In this document: positions 44,048 through 53,706 of the stretch, piece after piece
Layout: every line of letters begins with the position of its first letter
Position numbering within the stretch: position 1 is the first letter of the stretch
From: Vibrio plantisponsor
GTDB taxonomy: Bacteria > Pseudomonadota > Gammaproteobacteria > Enterobacterales > Vibrionaceae
Assembly: GCF_013041605.1 (NCBI RefSeq)
Contig: NZ_JABEQC010000001.1
Span: 434,001 to 498,000, forward strand
Direction: 5' to 3'
DNA: 64,000 bases
Notes under the pieces: model-generated
Databases searched by the model: none
Seen by the model: the letters and a program-made list of their open reading frames with translations, nothing else
Told to the model about the DNA's origin: nothing
Made by a program: the position numbers and the translations under genes

Positions 44048-44941
44048 TTAGCTTGCGATGTTCACGCTGAGCTGAAGATTAAACGGCAGCTTGGACAGCT
44101 TCTTGTGAAGTGTACGTCGAGTATGCTCAATATCTTCTACAGCAATCACGTTGTCTTCAGATTTGATGTCTACATCAACCCACAACTCACGACCAATTTT
44201 GGTTACTGCCGCAAGTTCTACCAATTGTTCCGACTCTTCACCAGCAGCTAGAACTCCTTGGTCGACTTTGTTACAAATCTCTTCACTTGGTGCCATCATG
44301 AAAATTTCACGTAGTGAAGACTTCAGCATTTCGAACGGTACTTTTAAGAAGTAGAACGACATTGCCAACATCATCATAGGGTCGGTATAGACCGCGTATT
44401 CAGCCAATGGTGATAGAGTCAAGAACCAAGCTAAGATGAAACCAACAGTTACCGCCACACTTAGCAAAGTATCCATTTTCCATTGTTTAACTTCGGCATC
44501 GATTAAGTCAGATGCAGTGCGTTTGTGTAGCTTAGTCATGTAAAACCATGCAATACCACAACCAATCACGTTAACAATACCGAATAGAGTCGCAATTGAA
44601 ACGTCAACCTCACGACCACCAGTAAACATAGCAACCACTGCGCTATATAACGAAGAACACACGACAATTAAAATAACCGCACCTTTAACTGCAATTACCG
44701 CAGGCTCAAGAGCCGCGCGACCGAACTGGAATTCGTCATCAGACGGCTTTTGAATATATCGAGAAGCAATTAGCGACAAAATAGTTAACAGTAAGCTGAC
44801 TAGTGAGTACATACCGTCAAACAAGATAACGAGTGAACTAACCAATAAGCCAACAACTAAACCACCCATAGCAAAGCCCGAAGAAATAAGGGCTGAAAGC
44901 GTCAGAATGCGTTTCTCGTTGATGTTTGTTTTAGCACACAT
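44048..44941 (-). CDS. Cation diffusion facilitator family protein with altered metal site
   Basis: A 297-residue inner-membrane protein with six hydrophobic segments and a C-terminal cytoplasmic alpha/beta domain. The fold and FQFGRA after helix 2 are those of CDF zinc/iron exporters. The transport-site residues differ: helix 2 has D42-G-M-Y-S46 where D-x3-D is usual, and helix 5 has Q153-W-K-M-D157 where H-x3-D is usual. Thus two of four ligands are changed, so substrate or mechanism may differ. It is a single-gene unit upstream of a LysR gene on the same strand. Confidence 0.85.
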   Translation of the reverse strand: MCAKTNINEKRILTLSALISSGFAMGGLVVGLLVSSLVILFDGMYSLVSLLLTILSLIASRYIQKPSDDEFQFGRAALEPAVIAVKGAVILIVVCSSLYSAVVAMFTGGREVDVSIATLFGIVNVIGCGIAWFYMTKLHKRTASDLIDAEVKQWKMDTLLSVAVTVGFILAWFLTLSPLAEYAVYTDPMMMLAMSFYFLKVPFEMLKSSLREIFMMAPSEEICNKVDQGVLAAGEESEQLVELAAVTKIGRELWVDVDIKSEDNVIAVEDIEHTRRTLHKKLSKLPFNLQLSVNIAS

Positions 44942-45124
44942 AGGGGAAATACCAGTTGAAAATCTGCTGATATTTTGGCTTTTAAATAGGCTTTGACAAT
45001 GTCTATTTGATTTTTTGAGCGGGCGATAATTGAGCTTTTATAAATTTATTTATATTTTACAATATCTTATGTAATATTTTTGGTGCCATTATTTTTGACA
45101 CTGACTGGTTTAGTTGCATGAAGG

Positions 45125-46003
45125 TTAGAAATCAAACAGATAATCACTGATTTTATCTGCCAACCAGACCATCGCTGGGTTTTCAGCGGTTCCTGAGGTG
45201 CTGAACATACAGTAGTCTTCTTGGGTCAGCCCGTAGGTATGTTTAATCACGGAAAGGCGTTGCTCGCGAAGATAGTGACGGATCAACGGCTCTGGTAATA
45301 CGCCCCAAGCGTTTTCAGTCAAGATAGTATTCAGAATGTATTCAAAGCTGGAAAAGCCGATATAACGACGGGAGAAGGGTTCAAGGCTCGGGTTATCTTT
45401 TTCATTCAGATATACCATTACTGCCTGCATTGATTTTCGAAGCTCTTCATCCGCCACACGTTTAAGTTTCGCAAGTGGGTGTGTCGCTTTACACACAGAC
45501 ATCATGCGGATCTTACCCAGTGGCTGGTATGTAATTCTTGGGTCGTCTAGTCGTTCGTAATCGACACCGAAGGCAAAATCTACTTGTTGTGTTGCCACCA
45601 TATTGGCTAGGTCGCCACTGGAAGCCAAAAACAAGTTAAATGAAGTGTTGGGAAACAAGTTGTTCAGCTTGTGCGCGAGATCTTGCCATAGCGAATCAGG
45701 CAGAGAGTCATCACGGGCAATCCACATTTCAGCTGCAAACTCACTGGAAACCTGAGAACAGGTGCGACGAATTCGTGTCGCTGTGATCAGGACACTTTCG
45801 CAGTCTTTATAAATAGCTTTTCCGGCTTCAGAAAGCGTGACGTTGTTACCCGAACGTTGAAACAATTCAACGCCGAGTTCCTTTTCCAGCGCTTTAATCG
45901 ACATACTTAACTTGGTTCGGTTGCACTCTAATTGGCGCGCAGCTTCTGAGACAGAGCCGGTATCAGCGATAGTACAAAAAGCTTCAAGTTGCGACAGGTT
46001 CAT
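45125..46003 (-). CDS. LysR-family regulator
   Basis: A 292-residue protein with an N-terminal winged helix (MNLSQLEAFCTIADTGSVSE ... CNRTKLSMSIKALEKELG) and an effector-binding domain. It lies 183 bases before the CDF gene on the same strand and is divergent from the methyltransferase gene at 46261. Target and effector unknown. Confidence 0.92.
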   Translation of the reverse strand: MNLSQLEAFCTIADTGSVSEAARQLECNRTKLSMSIKALEKELGVELFQRSGNNVTLSEAGKAIYKDCESVLITATRIRRTCSQVSSEFAAEMWIARDDSLPDSLWQDLAHKLNNLFPNTSFNLFLASSGDLANMVATQQVDFAFGVDYERLDDPRITYQPLGKIRMMSVCKATHPLAKLKRVADEELRKSMQAVMVYLNEKDNPSLEPFSRRYIGFSSFEYILNTILTENAWGVLPEPLIRHYLREQRLSVIKHTYGLTQEDYCMFSTSGTAENPAMVWLADKISDYLFDF

Positions 46004-46260
46004 AGTGTGCTCAAGCGAATGAAAGTTAAGGAATCATATACAAAAAATGTCACTCTGCCTATCTGTGGCTGCTTGGATTTAGCCGTCGGCAGCATTTGCT
46101 AGTTTCTCCATTATTGAGGCAAAAATAGACAGCCAAATTAAGATTTGCGGAAGAATGTCAATTTCTTCAATAAGATTGCACGCTAACGCTAGGAACTAAA
46201 CCTCATTTTGGTTTAATCTTGACGTAAATGCCGAAGACACGAAGTAACACGGAGGCCATG

Positions 46261-46842
46261 ATGGCACACGATTGGGACGAATACGCACCTGACTGGGAAA
46301 AAGACGAAACGACAACCGTTTTTGCGCAAAACGTATTCCAACAACTTCAAAAATTGATAAACGTAGAAGGGAAGCACGTGCTGGATTTCGGTTGTGGGAC
46401 AGGTTTGCTCACTCAACTGATTTCTCCATTGGCAAAAGATATCGTCGCATTAGATGGCTCTGAAGCCATGATTGAAGAACTTGATAAGAAAGAATTAAAG
46501 AATGTTGAACCCGTTGTTGATCACTTAACCCGTGGTTTGGTTGCTCAACACCCAGCGTTCCGCAAACAATTTGATTTGGTCGTTGCTTCTTCAGTGTGTG
46601 GTTTTGTTTCTGATTTCCAAGAAGTTGCGGTGATTATTCACTCTCTACTCGACAAAGATGGGCTTTTTGTTCACTGGGATTGGTTGGTTGACGATGCAGA
46701 TCCAGAATATGGTTTAAGCCAATCAGACATTGAAAGTGCTCTGTCTAATGCTGGATTCTCCGAAGTGACTACTCGTATTGCTTTTGAAATCAATACGCCT
46801 CAGGGATTGAAACCAGTCATCATGGGCGTAGGGCGTAAATAA
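46261..46842 (+). CDS. SAM-dependent methyltransferase, class I
   Basis: A 193-residue protein. I start it at 46261, where GGAGG lies five bases before the ATG; longer starts at 46228 and 46258 exist. The SAM-binding motif I is VLDFGCGTGLLTQL (about residues 40-53), followed by the acidic end of strand 2 (VALDGSEAMI) and later strands FDLVVASSV and GLFVHWDW. The substrate is unknown. It is divergent from a LysR gene that could control it, and a terminator follows. Confidence 0.88.
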   Translation: MAHDWDEYAPDWEKDETTTVFAQNVFQQLQKLINVEGKHVLDFGCGTGLLTQLISPLAKDIVALDGSEAMIEELDKKELKNVEPVVDHLTRGLVAQHPAFRKQFDLVVASSVCGFVSDFQEVAVIIHSLLDKDGLFVHWDWLVDDADPEYGLSQSDIESALSNAGFSEVTTRIAFEINTPQGLKPVIMGVGRK

Positions 46843-47182
46843 GCGCAAGCGCAGCTAATTGGTATTCGTTCATCGTTAGAAACCGTAGTGCAGTCACTGC
46901 GGTTTTTTTATCCCCTGCTGCTAGGCAAATCGGAGGAATATGAATGTGATTTTAGTTCAGGAACAATTCGTTGATGATTTTGCTTGTTCATCTTTTCTCC
47001 TCAGGTTAGATATTTTATTCACTGCAAATGTAATAATTCATCCATTACTCATCTCGCACCGCTCAATTTCGTTCGTTTTAACAACCATTGACGTGTGAAA
47101 GTGATTAAAATGCTTCAATTAGTTGCGATTCTGCCGAAATAGGGTGTATAGAATCCAATAGGATAAATAAAACAGAGAACAT
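46843..47182. other. Intergenic region with terminator and promoter
   Basis: About 340 bases. A Rho-independent terminator lies at 46881-46909 (AACCGTAGTG / CACTGCGGTT then T7). The rest is AT-rich and should hold the promoter of the Sel1-repeat gene; no coding frame seen. Confidence 0.6.
46881..46909 (+). terminator. Rho-independent terminator
   Basis: AACCGTAGTG, loop CAGT, CACTGCGGTT followed by TTTTTTT. Confidence 0.8.
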
Positions 47183-48385
47183 ATGAATATTATTGGTATG
47201 GCCATCGGCGCATTAGGCTTGTCTTTCATCCTGATTTTTATATGGATGATTTCTCTTTCAGTTCGAAGAAAAAGGCTGGAAGAAGAAAAGAGAGAGCGAG
47301 AAGAAGCCTATCGTAAAGCGCTTGAGCGTACGCGAGAAGAAGAGCGCAAAGAACGTTTGTTTCAAGCGGAATCTGGTCATATTCCAACGATTTTGTATTT
47401 AGCAAAAGAAGCGGAAAGAAAGAACCTGAGAGAAGCGCTGTTCTGGTACGAGAAAGCTGCTCAGTTCGACAATATTAATGGTATGCATGGTGTCGTTCGT
47501 ATCTGCAATAGAATGCGTGACGACATGATTTTGAGGGAAAAAAGTCGCTTCTGGCAGCTGTATATCGATGGTTTAGACGGCGATTTACAAGCCAAATATG
47601 AGACGGGGCGTGCGTTTATCTCTGGACGCGGGATTGAAGTGAACGTTGTTAAAGGCTTAGGCATGGTTCAGGAAGCGGCCGAAAGAAAGCATATTGAAGC
47701 CATTATCTTCATGGGTGACTGGTGTATTTCCAAAGACAACATTACGCCATCACCGGGCGATTCAACTTACTGGTACTCGAAAGCGGCAAAAAGAAACAGC
47801 TTAGAAGGCATGATGAAACTGGGGCTCAACTACCTGAAAGGTGTCGGTGTCCCTGCCAACCATGAAAAGGCTTGTTACTGGTTGGAGCGAGCTTCGGAAA
47901 AAGGTCATGCAGAATCAATGTACCACGCAGCAGAAGCATGGGTAGACCGAGGCGCAAACGGCAACTCCATCGCTTACATCTGGTTGTATCTGTCCGCTCA
48001 CTTCGGTTATGAACCTGCAAGAACACTACGCGATAAAGTGGGTAGCAACATGGGTGTTAACTCGGTTGTCGGGTTACAAGCCTTAGCAAGACCGTTGCAA
48101 AAGAAAATCGCAACAGGGAAAGTTAACAAACACTCGATTATTCGCGCTCTGAACAAGCTGTATAAACGTCAAATTCCAGTACCTATGAAAGGTGAAGCTT
48201 TGGACGATAGTGAGATTGCAGAAAATGCGAGTGAGATGTTACGTGAGGAATTAGCGGCAATGGACGAGTTTGATGACTTGGGCTTAGAGCTTCAAGAGCA
48301 GATTGGAGACGTTGCAGATCCTCAAACTTCAGAGTTGCCTGTAAAACCTGACTTTACTAAGACAACAATGGACAAGCATTCTTAA
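47183..48385 (+). CDS. Membrane-anchored Sel1-repeat protein
   Basis: A 400-residue protein. One N-terminal membrane helix (about 4-26), then a basic coiled coil (RRKRLEEEKREREEAY), then several Sel1-like repeats of about 36 residues in residues 70-270 (NLREALFWYEKAAQFDN, GLGMVQEAAERKHIEAI, HEKACYWLERASEKGHAE), and an acidic C-terminal tail. Sel1 repeats form a solenoid for protein contacts. No enzyme motif is present. A fully palindromic terminator follows. Confidence 0.87.
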   Translation: MNIIGMAIGALGLSFILIFIWMISLSVRRKRLEEEKREREEAYRKALERTREEERKERLFQAESGHIPTILYLAKEAERKNLREALFWYEKAAQFDNINGMHGVVRICNRMRDDMILREKSRFWQLYIDGLDGDLQAKYETGRAFISGRGIEVNVVKGLGMVQEAAERKHIEAIIFMGDWCISKDNITPSPGDSTYWYSKAAKRNSLEGMMKLGLNYLKGVGVPANHEKACYWLERASEKGHAESMYHAAEAWVDRGANGNSIAYIWLYLSAHFGYEPARTLRDKVGSNMGVNSVVGLQALARPLQKKIATGKVNKHSIIRALNKLYKRQIPVPMKGEALDDSEIAENASEMLREELAAMDEFDDLGLELQEQIGDVADPQTSELPVKPDFTKTTMDKHS

Positions 48386-48423
48386 ACACTTCAGCTAACT
48401 ACCTGAAGAAAGATTTAGAAACA

Positions 48424-48453
48424 AAAAGGCTCAGAGATATCTCTGAGCCTTTT
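48424..48453. terminator. Bidirectional Rho-independent terminator
   Basis: A perfect 30-bp palindrome (AAAAGGCTCAGAGAT and its complement) between the convergent Sel1 and nagB genes. Confidence 0.9.
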
Positions 48454-48470
48454 CAATTATTCGTCCGAAA

Positions 48471-49271
48471 TTAGAAGCCTTTGATGTTTTCTGCTTCTAG
48501 CTCGTTAAAGTAACGAACAGTTTTCACTTTCAATTCTTGTGTCGCATGATCATCACACACGATGATTGCTTTTGGATGAAGTTGCAGAGCACTTACTGTC
48601 CATAGGTGGTTTACACAACCTTCAACCGCAGCTTCAACTGCCAATGCTTTGTTGTGACCAATCGCTAGGATAAGCAGTTCTTCTGCGTCCAGTAGAGTAC
48701 CCACACCGATAGTCAGTGCGTATTTTGGCACTTGGCTTACATCACCACCGAAGAAACGAGAGTTTGCAATACGAGTATCTTCAGTCAGTGTTTTGATACG
48801 TGTACGTGAAGACAGTGAAGATGCTGGCTCGTTGAATGCGATATGACCATCATTACCTACGCCACCCATGAACAGGTTGATTTTGCCGTAAGATTTGATT
48901 TTTTCTTCGTAACGTTTACATACCGCGTCGTGATCATCAGAAGTACCGTCTAGCAAGTTAATGTTTTGCTCTTGGATATCAACGTGGTTGAAGAAATTGG
49001 TGTACATGAATGTACGGTAAGATTCAGGGTGATCCGCTGGTAGACCTACATACTCATCCATGTTGAATGTCACAACATGCTTGAAGCTCACTTCACCTGC
49101 GTTATAAAGCTCGATTAGGGCTTTGTAAGTTTCAAGAGGAGTACTACCTGTTGGTAGACCTAGAACAAACGGACGTTCTGCAGTTGGTTTAAATGCATTG
49201 ATACGCTTAACAATGTGCGCCGCTGCCCATTTGCCGACTTGTGCTTTGTTGTTCAGTGGGATAAGTCTCAT
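48471..49271 (-). CDS. nagB: Glucosamine-6-phosphate deaminase
   Basis: A 266-residue enzyme that turns glucosamine-6-phosphate into fructose-6-phosphate and ammonia, the last step of amino-sugar (chitin-derived) use. Phosphate loop [13 protein letters not shown] (38-50), D72 in NMDEYVGL, and the active-site cluster [14 protein letters not shown] (about 136-149) containing D141, H143 and E148 are all present. Length is identical to the E. coli enzyme. It stands alone, as on chromosome II of other vibrios. Confidence 0.97.
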   Translation of the reverse strand: MRLIPLNNKAQVGKWAAAHIVKRINAFKPTAERPFVLGLPTGSTPLETYKALIELYNAGEVSFKHVVTFNMDEYVGLPADHPESYRTFMYTNFFNHVDIQEQNINLLDGTSDDHDAVCKRYEEKIKSYGKINLFMGGVGNDGHIAFNEPASSLSSRTRIKTLTEDTRIANSRFFGGDVSQVPKYALTIGVGTLLDAEELLILAIGHNKALAVEAAVEGCVNHLWTVSALQLHPKAIIVCDDHATQELKVKTVRYFNELEAENIKGF

Positions 49272-49659
49272 GTTTCGCCCTTAATATTGGTAATTGTCTT
49301 CTCCCCCTCAATGCCTAAAGTGACGTTTGGTTGTCTGCGAACGTTGCCATTCAATCACAACACAGCTTTAAACACCTTGGGTTGCTTTATTAATTTGCAT
49401 TATAAAATAAGTTTTCCGTATCTGCCATTGTTTTATGTCAAACTTTCATTTCATGGCCCTATTTGTGGCCTTTTAAAGCTAATAATTGTAGATTTGGAAG
49501 CGACTTTCTCAGTGTTACATAACTATGACTAAAAACATCACATAACAAAATTCACTTTTAAAATTAAGTGAAATTTTGATTCATAACTCATAGCAAGTTG
49601 GCGAAGAGAAAGTTCGTTACCCATAATTATTGTGCAAGGAAAGATTAAGGAGTAAACCA
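49272..49659. other. Intergenic region upstream of nagB and DUF3081 genes
   Basis: About 390 bases with two divergent promoters. The left part is AT-rich (49380-49420) and could hold a NagC-type site, but no clear palindrome is found. No coding frame is convincing. Confidence 0.4.
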
Positions 49660-49911
49660 ATGAAAAACGAACTTGATCCAACCAAAATACTTCATGCGTA
49701 TGAGGCAATTATAGAACACGGTACGCCGACCGAGCATGGCAAAATCTATGAGGGTGTAGAGGCTTTTTCTGACTACGATGGATACAGTATTTACTTACGT
49801 GGGAATGGGGTAGAGCTCAAAGTTGGATTCCACAACACTTACCATCTCGAGTATGACCAAGAACATTTGAAAGAAACCTTTTTGAAAAAAGTCGCGATGT
49901 TAGCCAAGTAG
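49660..49911 (+). CDS. DUF3081 family protein
   Basis: An 83-residue protein. AAGGAG six to seven bases before the ATG at 49660 decides the start; the longer frame to 49630 is rejected. The content (LDPTKILHAYEAIIEHGTPT, DYDGYSIYLRGNGVELKV) matches the DUF3081 family of small gammaproteobacterial proteins with unknown role. Single-gene unit. Confidence 0.8.
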   Translation: MKNELDPTKILHAYEAIIEHGTPTEHGKIYEGVEAFSDYDGYSIYLRGNGVELKVGFHNTYHLEYDQEHLKETFLKKVAMLAK

Positions 49912-50134
49912 ACATGGAAAAGTAAAACACTCGATAGGAGCAGAATGCTTGAGATGTTCTTTGTTGTGATGGAATCTAACAAAATAAGGGGGAATGACTT
50001 TCTGAGCTTCAAACCAGATAAAGCGGAAAGCACAACATTGAGAATTTTGAATCTGGCGCAATGCACGACCGTAAAGGTGTTGAATTTGCGTTCATGTCGA
50101 TAGCTTCAGCACGAGAATGTGCTGAAGCTTTCTA

Positions 50135-50503
50135 TTAACCTTCTTCGGTTAAGCTAGGCTCGTCATCAGTGTCTGTGTAGTCATCTGATGAAGCGTCAAG
50201 TTTGTTGCGACCATTCAATGTATGGAAGCGTTTACGACCGCGAGCCAAACGCACGTATTTCAACCATGCTTTTTCGATTTTGCTTGCTGCTAATTCTGGA
50301 TTATCCAACACTTTTAGAAATTGTTGTTCTTCCGCGTTTTCAGGTTGCAGAGTACCAGCTTCCAAGCCAGAAAGAGTTTCACCGTAAAGTGTTAGGATAT
50401 CCTCTTCCGCAAGAGTGAAATCACCGGATTTCGCGAATCCGCGTGGGAACTTTTTCGTGTCGTAAAAACGTTTTTTTCCTAAACGAAATGCAGTCTCAAA
50501 CAT
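50135..50503 (-). CDS. maoP: MaoP/YifE family protein (DUF413)
   Basis: A 122-residue protein of the DUF413 family: MFETAFRLGKKRFYDTKKFPRG at the start (cut: FRLGKKRFYDTKKFPRGF) and helical middle, with an acidic tail. In E. coli, MaoP together with the maoS site organises the Ori macrodomain, and its gene is next to hdfR. The same divergent arrangement is kept here, which supports both names. On a second chromosome its target DNA would be of interest. Confidence 0.88.
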   Translation of the reverse strand: MFETAFRLGKKRFYDTKKFPRGFAKSGDFTLAEEDILTLYGETLSGLEAGTLQPENAEEQQFLKVLDNPELAASKIEKAWLKYVRLARGRKRFHTLNGRNKLDASSDDYTDTDDEPSLTEEG

Positions 50504-50653
50504 ATCAACCTCGTGTAAATATGAGCTGCTACTATGTAGCTTTGGTTCACCGCGAAAGTTAGGCGCAAATTATATAAAAGAAAAACAAAAATTTTTTATC
50601 GTCATAATTGTACTTCCTTGTTAATCTTCGACTGTAAATTCAGAGGATTCTAT

Positions 50654-51541
50654 ATGGACGTAAAAGTCTTTCGTACTTTTCTTGAGTTGGCTCAAGTACG
50701 CCATTTTGGCCGTGCTGCTGAAAACCTATATTTAACTCAAGCGGCTGTAAGTGCACGTATTAAACAATTAGAAAGCTATTTCGACACGCAACTTTTCACT
50801 CGTGACCGCAACAACATTAAGTTGACGTCAGCAGGGGAGCGTTTGGTCAGTTATGCCGAGGTCATGGTGACGACCTTGCAGCAGGCTAAATTTGAACTTT
50901 CTTTAGAAAATGGTCAAGCGTTGCAATTGACGATTGGTGGTACGCCGAACATATGGGATGCGTATCTACAGAACTGTCTGAGTGTCGTAACCGATGCGTT
51001 TGGTGGCTACGCATTTATGGCTGAAGTGATGGGGCGTGAACAGCTTAGCCGACAGTTGTTGGAGCGCACATTAGATATGGCCTTTGCTTTTGATCAGATT
51101 AAGGCGGAAGAACTGAACTGCAAGAAAGTTGCAGATCTGGTTTTAGTGCTGGTCTCAACACAAAATGACACATTAGAGTCGGTATTTCAGAATCGCTATG
51201 TTTACGTCGACTGGGGCTCGCGCTTTGCGGCAGAGCATGCAGACAGACATCCTAAGGCGCCGGCGCCATTTTTACGCACATCAACAGCCCGTATTGCATT
51301 AGATTTCATTTTGGAGAAGGGTGGGAGTGCTTACCTTCCAACTTCTATTGTGGAGCCGTTTATCGCTTCCGGTGAGCTCTATTTAATTTCGGGAGTTGAA
51401 GAGTGGCATCGACCTGTTTACTTAAGCTACCGCAAAAACAGCTCTACTATAGAAGCAATTGGTCACGTTGAAGAGCTGGTGAAGAAGATTGATCCTCTCA
51501 CTGCTTATAGTATTCAAAGAGCCGGAGAAGCGAGTTTGTAA
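50654..51541 (+). CDS. hdfR: LysR-family regulator HdfR
   Basis: A 295-residue LysR protein starting at MDVKVFRTFLELAQVRHFGR; an upstream in-frame start at 50618 is rejected. The winged helix (ENLYLTQAAVSARIKQLESY) and effector domain are complete. In E. coli HdfR represses the flagellar master operon flhDC, which vibrios lack, so its target here must differ. It is divergent from maoP, as in enterobacteria. A terminator lies at 51589. Confidence 0.88.
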   Translation: MDVKVFRTFLELAQVRHFGRAAENLYLTQAAVSARIKQLESYFDTQLFTRDRNNIKLTSAGERLVSYAEVMVTTLQQAKFELSLENGQALQLTIGGTPNIWDAYLQNCLSVVTDAFGGYAFMAEVMGREQLSRQLLERTLDMAFAFDQIKAEELNCKKVADLVLVLVSTQNDTLESVFQNRYVYVDWGSRFAAEHADRHPKAPAPFLRTSTARIALDFILEKGGSAYLPTSIVEPFIASGELYLISGVEEWHRPVYLSYRKNSSTIEAIGHVEELVKKIDPLTAYSIQRAGEASL

Positions 51542-51588
51542 CTCCGTTTTTGCTTAGTGGATGAATAAACCAAGCGAGTAAATAAAAC

Positions 51589-51618
51589 AAAGGCGAGCAT
51601 TATCAGAGCTCGCCTTTT
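51589..51618. terminator. Bidirectional Rho-independent terminator
   Basis: AAAGGCGAGC, loop of nine, GCTCGCCTTTTT between the convergent hdfR and DoxX genes. Confidence 0.88.
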
Positions 51619-51639
51619 TAGTGTTTTGCAATCCGTCGA

Positions 51640-52080
51640 TTACTTAGATGACTTACTTAGTAGACTGTCTACACTCAATTTGCCAGCACCTGAGATAGCT
51701 AGAGAAACCGATGCCGCCAGTAGCGCTAAGCCAAATTCGTAACCGCCGTTAGAGAGGAACAAACCGTTACTAATGTGTGTGCTTAGGATTGCGACCACCA
51801 TGGTGAAAGCAAGAACCGCTGCTGCCGGACGAGTCAGCAAACCGATCAGAATGAACAAGCCGCCAAAGAATTCACCGCTACCTGCAAGGAATGCCATCAG
51901 CACGCCAGGTTCTAAACCAATAGATGCCATCCATTGACCTGTGCCCTGAAGGCCGTAGCCACCAAACCAACCGAAAAGTTTTTGAGAGCCGTGCGCCATA
52001 AAAATGATGCTAATAGGAAGACGCAAAGCAAGTGGAGCAAATCCAGCATTTGATGCTAGGAGTTTTTTAAGATCTGACAT
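51640..52080 (-). CDS. DoxX-family membrane protein
   Basis: A 146-residue inner-membrane protein with four hydrophobic segments. I start it at the ATG at 52080 (GAGG upstream) instead of the TTG at 52095. The start region RLPISIIFMAHGSQKLFGWF with its H/GSQK motif and the GLLTRPAAAVLAF repeat are typical of DoxX (thiosulfate oxidoreductase-like) proteins. The exact redox role is unknown. Confidence 0.88.
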   Translation of the reverse strand: MSDLKKLLASNAGFAPLALRLPISIIFMAHGSQKLFGWFGGYGLQGTGQWMASIGLEPGVLMAFLAGSGEFFGGLFILIGLLTRPAAAVLAFTMVVAILSTHISNGLFLSNGGYEFGLALLAASVSLAISGAGKLSVDSLLSKSSK

Positions 52081-52332
52081 ATTTAGATTCCTCAAAGTTC
52101 AAAACTTTCGAATAAGTTTTGATGTTGTCTGTAACTGTTGAAATGAAGTTTAGTAGATGATTGTGTATTTGATAATCGCTGTTGATTGACTTTGTTGTTT
52201 GAAAAATTCGAATGAACTTTTAGCCTAGTTACGCATCAATGAACAGTTTGTGGAGCATTCAGTTCCGAATATGGCTAGTGTTATGTTGAGAGCATCGTAA
52301 ACTAATGTTGATTTCAAGATTAAGGATAGTTC

Positions 52333-53706
52333 ATGTCGATAGTAGCGGAAGCCGTTCTAACTCAAGAGCAGTGCCAAAAGGCGCGACTAAGTCGAGACGC
52401 TCGTTTTGACGGTCAGTTTTATGTTGCGGTGAAAACCACGGGTATTTTCTGCCGCCCTATCTGTCCGGCTAACTTACCGAAAGAAGAAAATGTCGAGTAT
52501 TTTCTAAACCAAGCACAGGCGCTTCAGGCGGGATATCGGCCTTGTTTGCGTTGTCGCCCAGACAGTGCGCCAAGCTCTTGGGCTTGGAAGGGGGTGGAAA
52601 CCACCTTCATTCGCGCTCTATCTATGATTGACAGTGGTGAGCTGCAAAGTCATAAGCTTAGTGAGCTGTCAGATCGTTTAGGAATATCCGATCGTTACTT
52701 GCGTCAGCTCTTTCAAACACATCTCGGAATGTCTCCTAAGCAGTATGCGCAGTATCATCAACTGATGTTTGCCAAACAACTGCTACACAACAGCAAAATG
52801 TCGATAACCGATATCGGTTTTGCTTGTGGCTTTAACAGCACACGGCGGTTTAATGATGCTTTCAGTAAAGTATTGCAACTGGCGCCTTCTCAGGTACGTA
52901 AAGAACGCGCCACAATCACGGCTAAAAATCAGCTCTCACTGGCTTTTAGAGGGCCTTTTGATTGGGCACATATGTTGGCATTTTATCGTCTGAGAGCGAT
53001 TCAGGAGCTAGAAACGGTTGATGACAACAGCTACGCTCGGCACGTTAGATTGGGCCAAGGAAAGGGCTGGTTTAAAGCTACGAAAAACTCAGAGACACAC
53101 CTAGATGTTGAGTTTGAACTGGAATCTATGACGGATCTGCGGCAGTTGGTGGTGAAGCTCAGACGTTTGTTTGACTTAGATGTCGATATCGTCGCGGTTG
53201 AAACTCAAATAGAGCAGGCTGCTCCGGGGCTAATTAAAACTTCGGGTATTCGAATTCCGGGAGTATGGAATGTATGGGAAGCGGGTGTGAGAGCGATATT
53301 AGGTCAGCAGGTTTCGATTAAAGCCGCGATTGGGCAGCTTAATTTGCTGGTTGCTCATCTGAAACAACCAGATGAGAGTGCCGTTTTTCCATCACCTGAG
53401 CAGGTAGCCAATGCCGATCTTTCATTTTTGCGTATGCCTCAAAGCCGCAAAGATACCTTGAGTCGCTTTGCTCAATACATGCAAGACAATTTTGATGAAG
53501 ACGTTGAGCATTGGCTCAAGCTAAAAGGCATCGGCCCATGGACAGTCAGTTATGCACGTCTAAGAGGGTTATCGGACAGCAACTGTTTTCTGGATACTGA
53601 TCTGGTGGTTAAGAAGGCGCTAGCTGGATACCCGCAACTGAACAAACAACAAGTAGCGCCTTGGGGAAGCTACGCAACTTTTCACTGTTGGAACCAAATA
53701 ACATGA
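52333..53706 (+). CDS. Ada N-terminus / AraC HTH / AlkA glycosylase fusion
   Basis: A 457-residue DNA-repair regulator-enzyme. Residues 1-80: Ada methyl-phosphotriester receiver with its four zinc cysteines (FCRPIC and CLRC). Residues about 90-185: AraC-type helix-turn-helix (LSELSDRLGISDRYLRQLF). Residues about 195-457: AlkA glycosylase with the HhH hairpin LKGIGPWTVSYA and the catalytic aspartate in FLDTDLVV. It should sense methylated phosphate, switch on repair genes and remove 3-methyladenine-type bases. It overlaps ogt by four bases (ATGA). Confidence 0.95.
   Translation: MSIVAEAVLTQEQCQKARLSRDARFDGQFYVAVKTTGIFCRPICPANLPKEENVEYFLNQAQALQAGYRPCLRCRPDSAPSSWAWKGVETTFIRALSMIDSGELQSHKLSELSDRLGISDRYLRQLFQTHLGMSPKQYAQYHQLMFAKQLLHNSKMSITDIGFACGFNSTRRFNDAFSKVLQLAPSQVRKERATITAKNQLSLAFRGPFDWAHMLAFYRLRAIQELETVDDNSYARHVRLGQGKGWFKATKNSETHLDVEFELESMTDLRQLVVKLRRLFDLDVDIVAVETQIEQAAPGLIKTSGIRIPGVWNVWEAGVRAILGQQVSIKAAIGQLNLLVAHLKQPDESAVFPSPEQVANADLSFLRMPQSRKDTLSRFAQYMQDNFDEDVEHWLKLKGIGPWTVSYARLRGLSDSNCFLDTDLVVKKALAGYPQLNKQQVAPWGSYATFHCWNQIT

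Noticed and set aside
49380..49420. NagC operator upstream of nagB
   Set aside because: AT-rich sequence with only loose similarity; no convincing palindrome could be built by eye.
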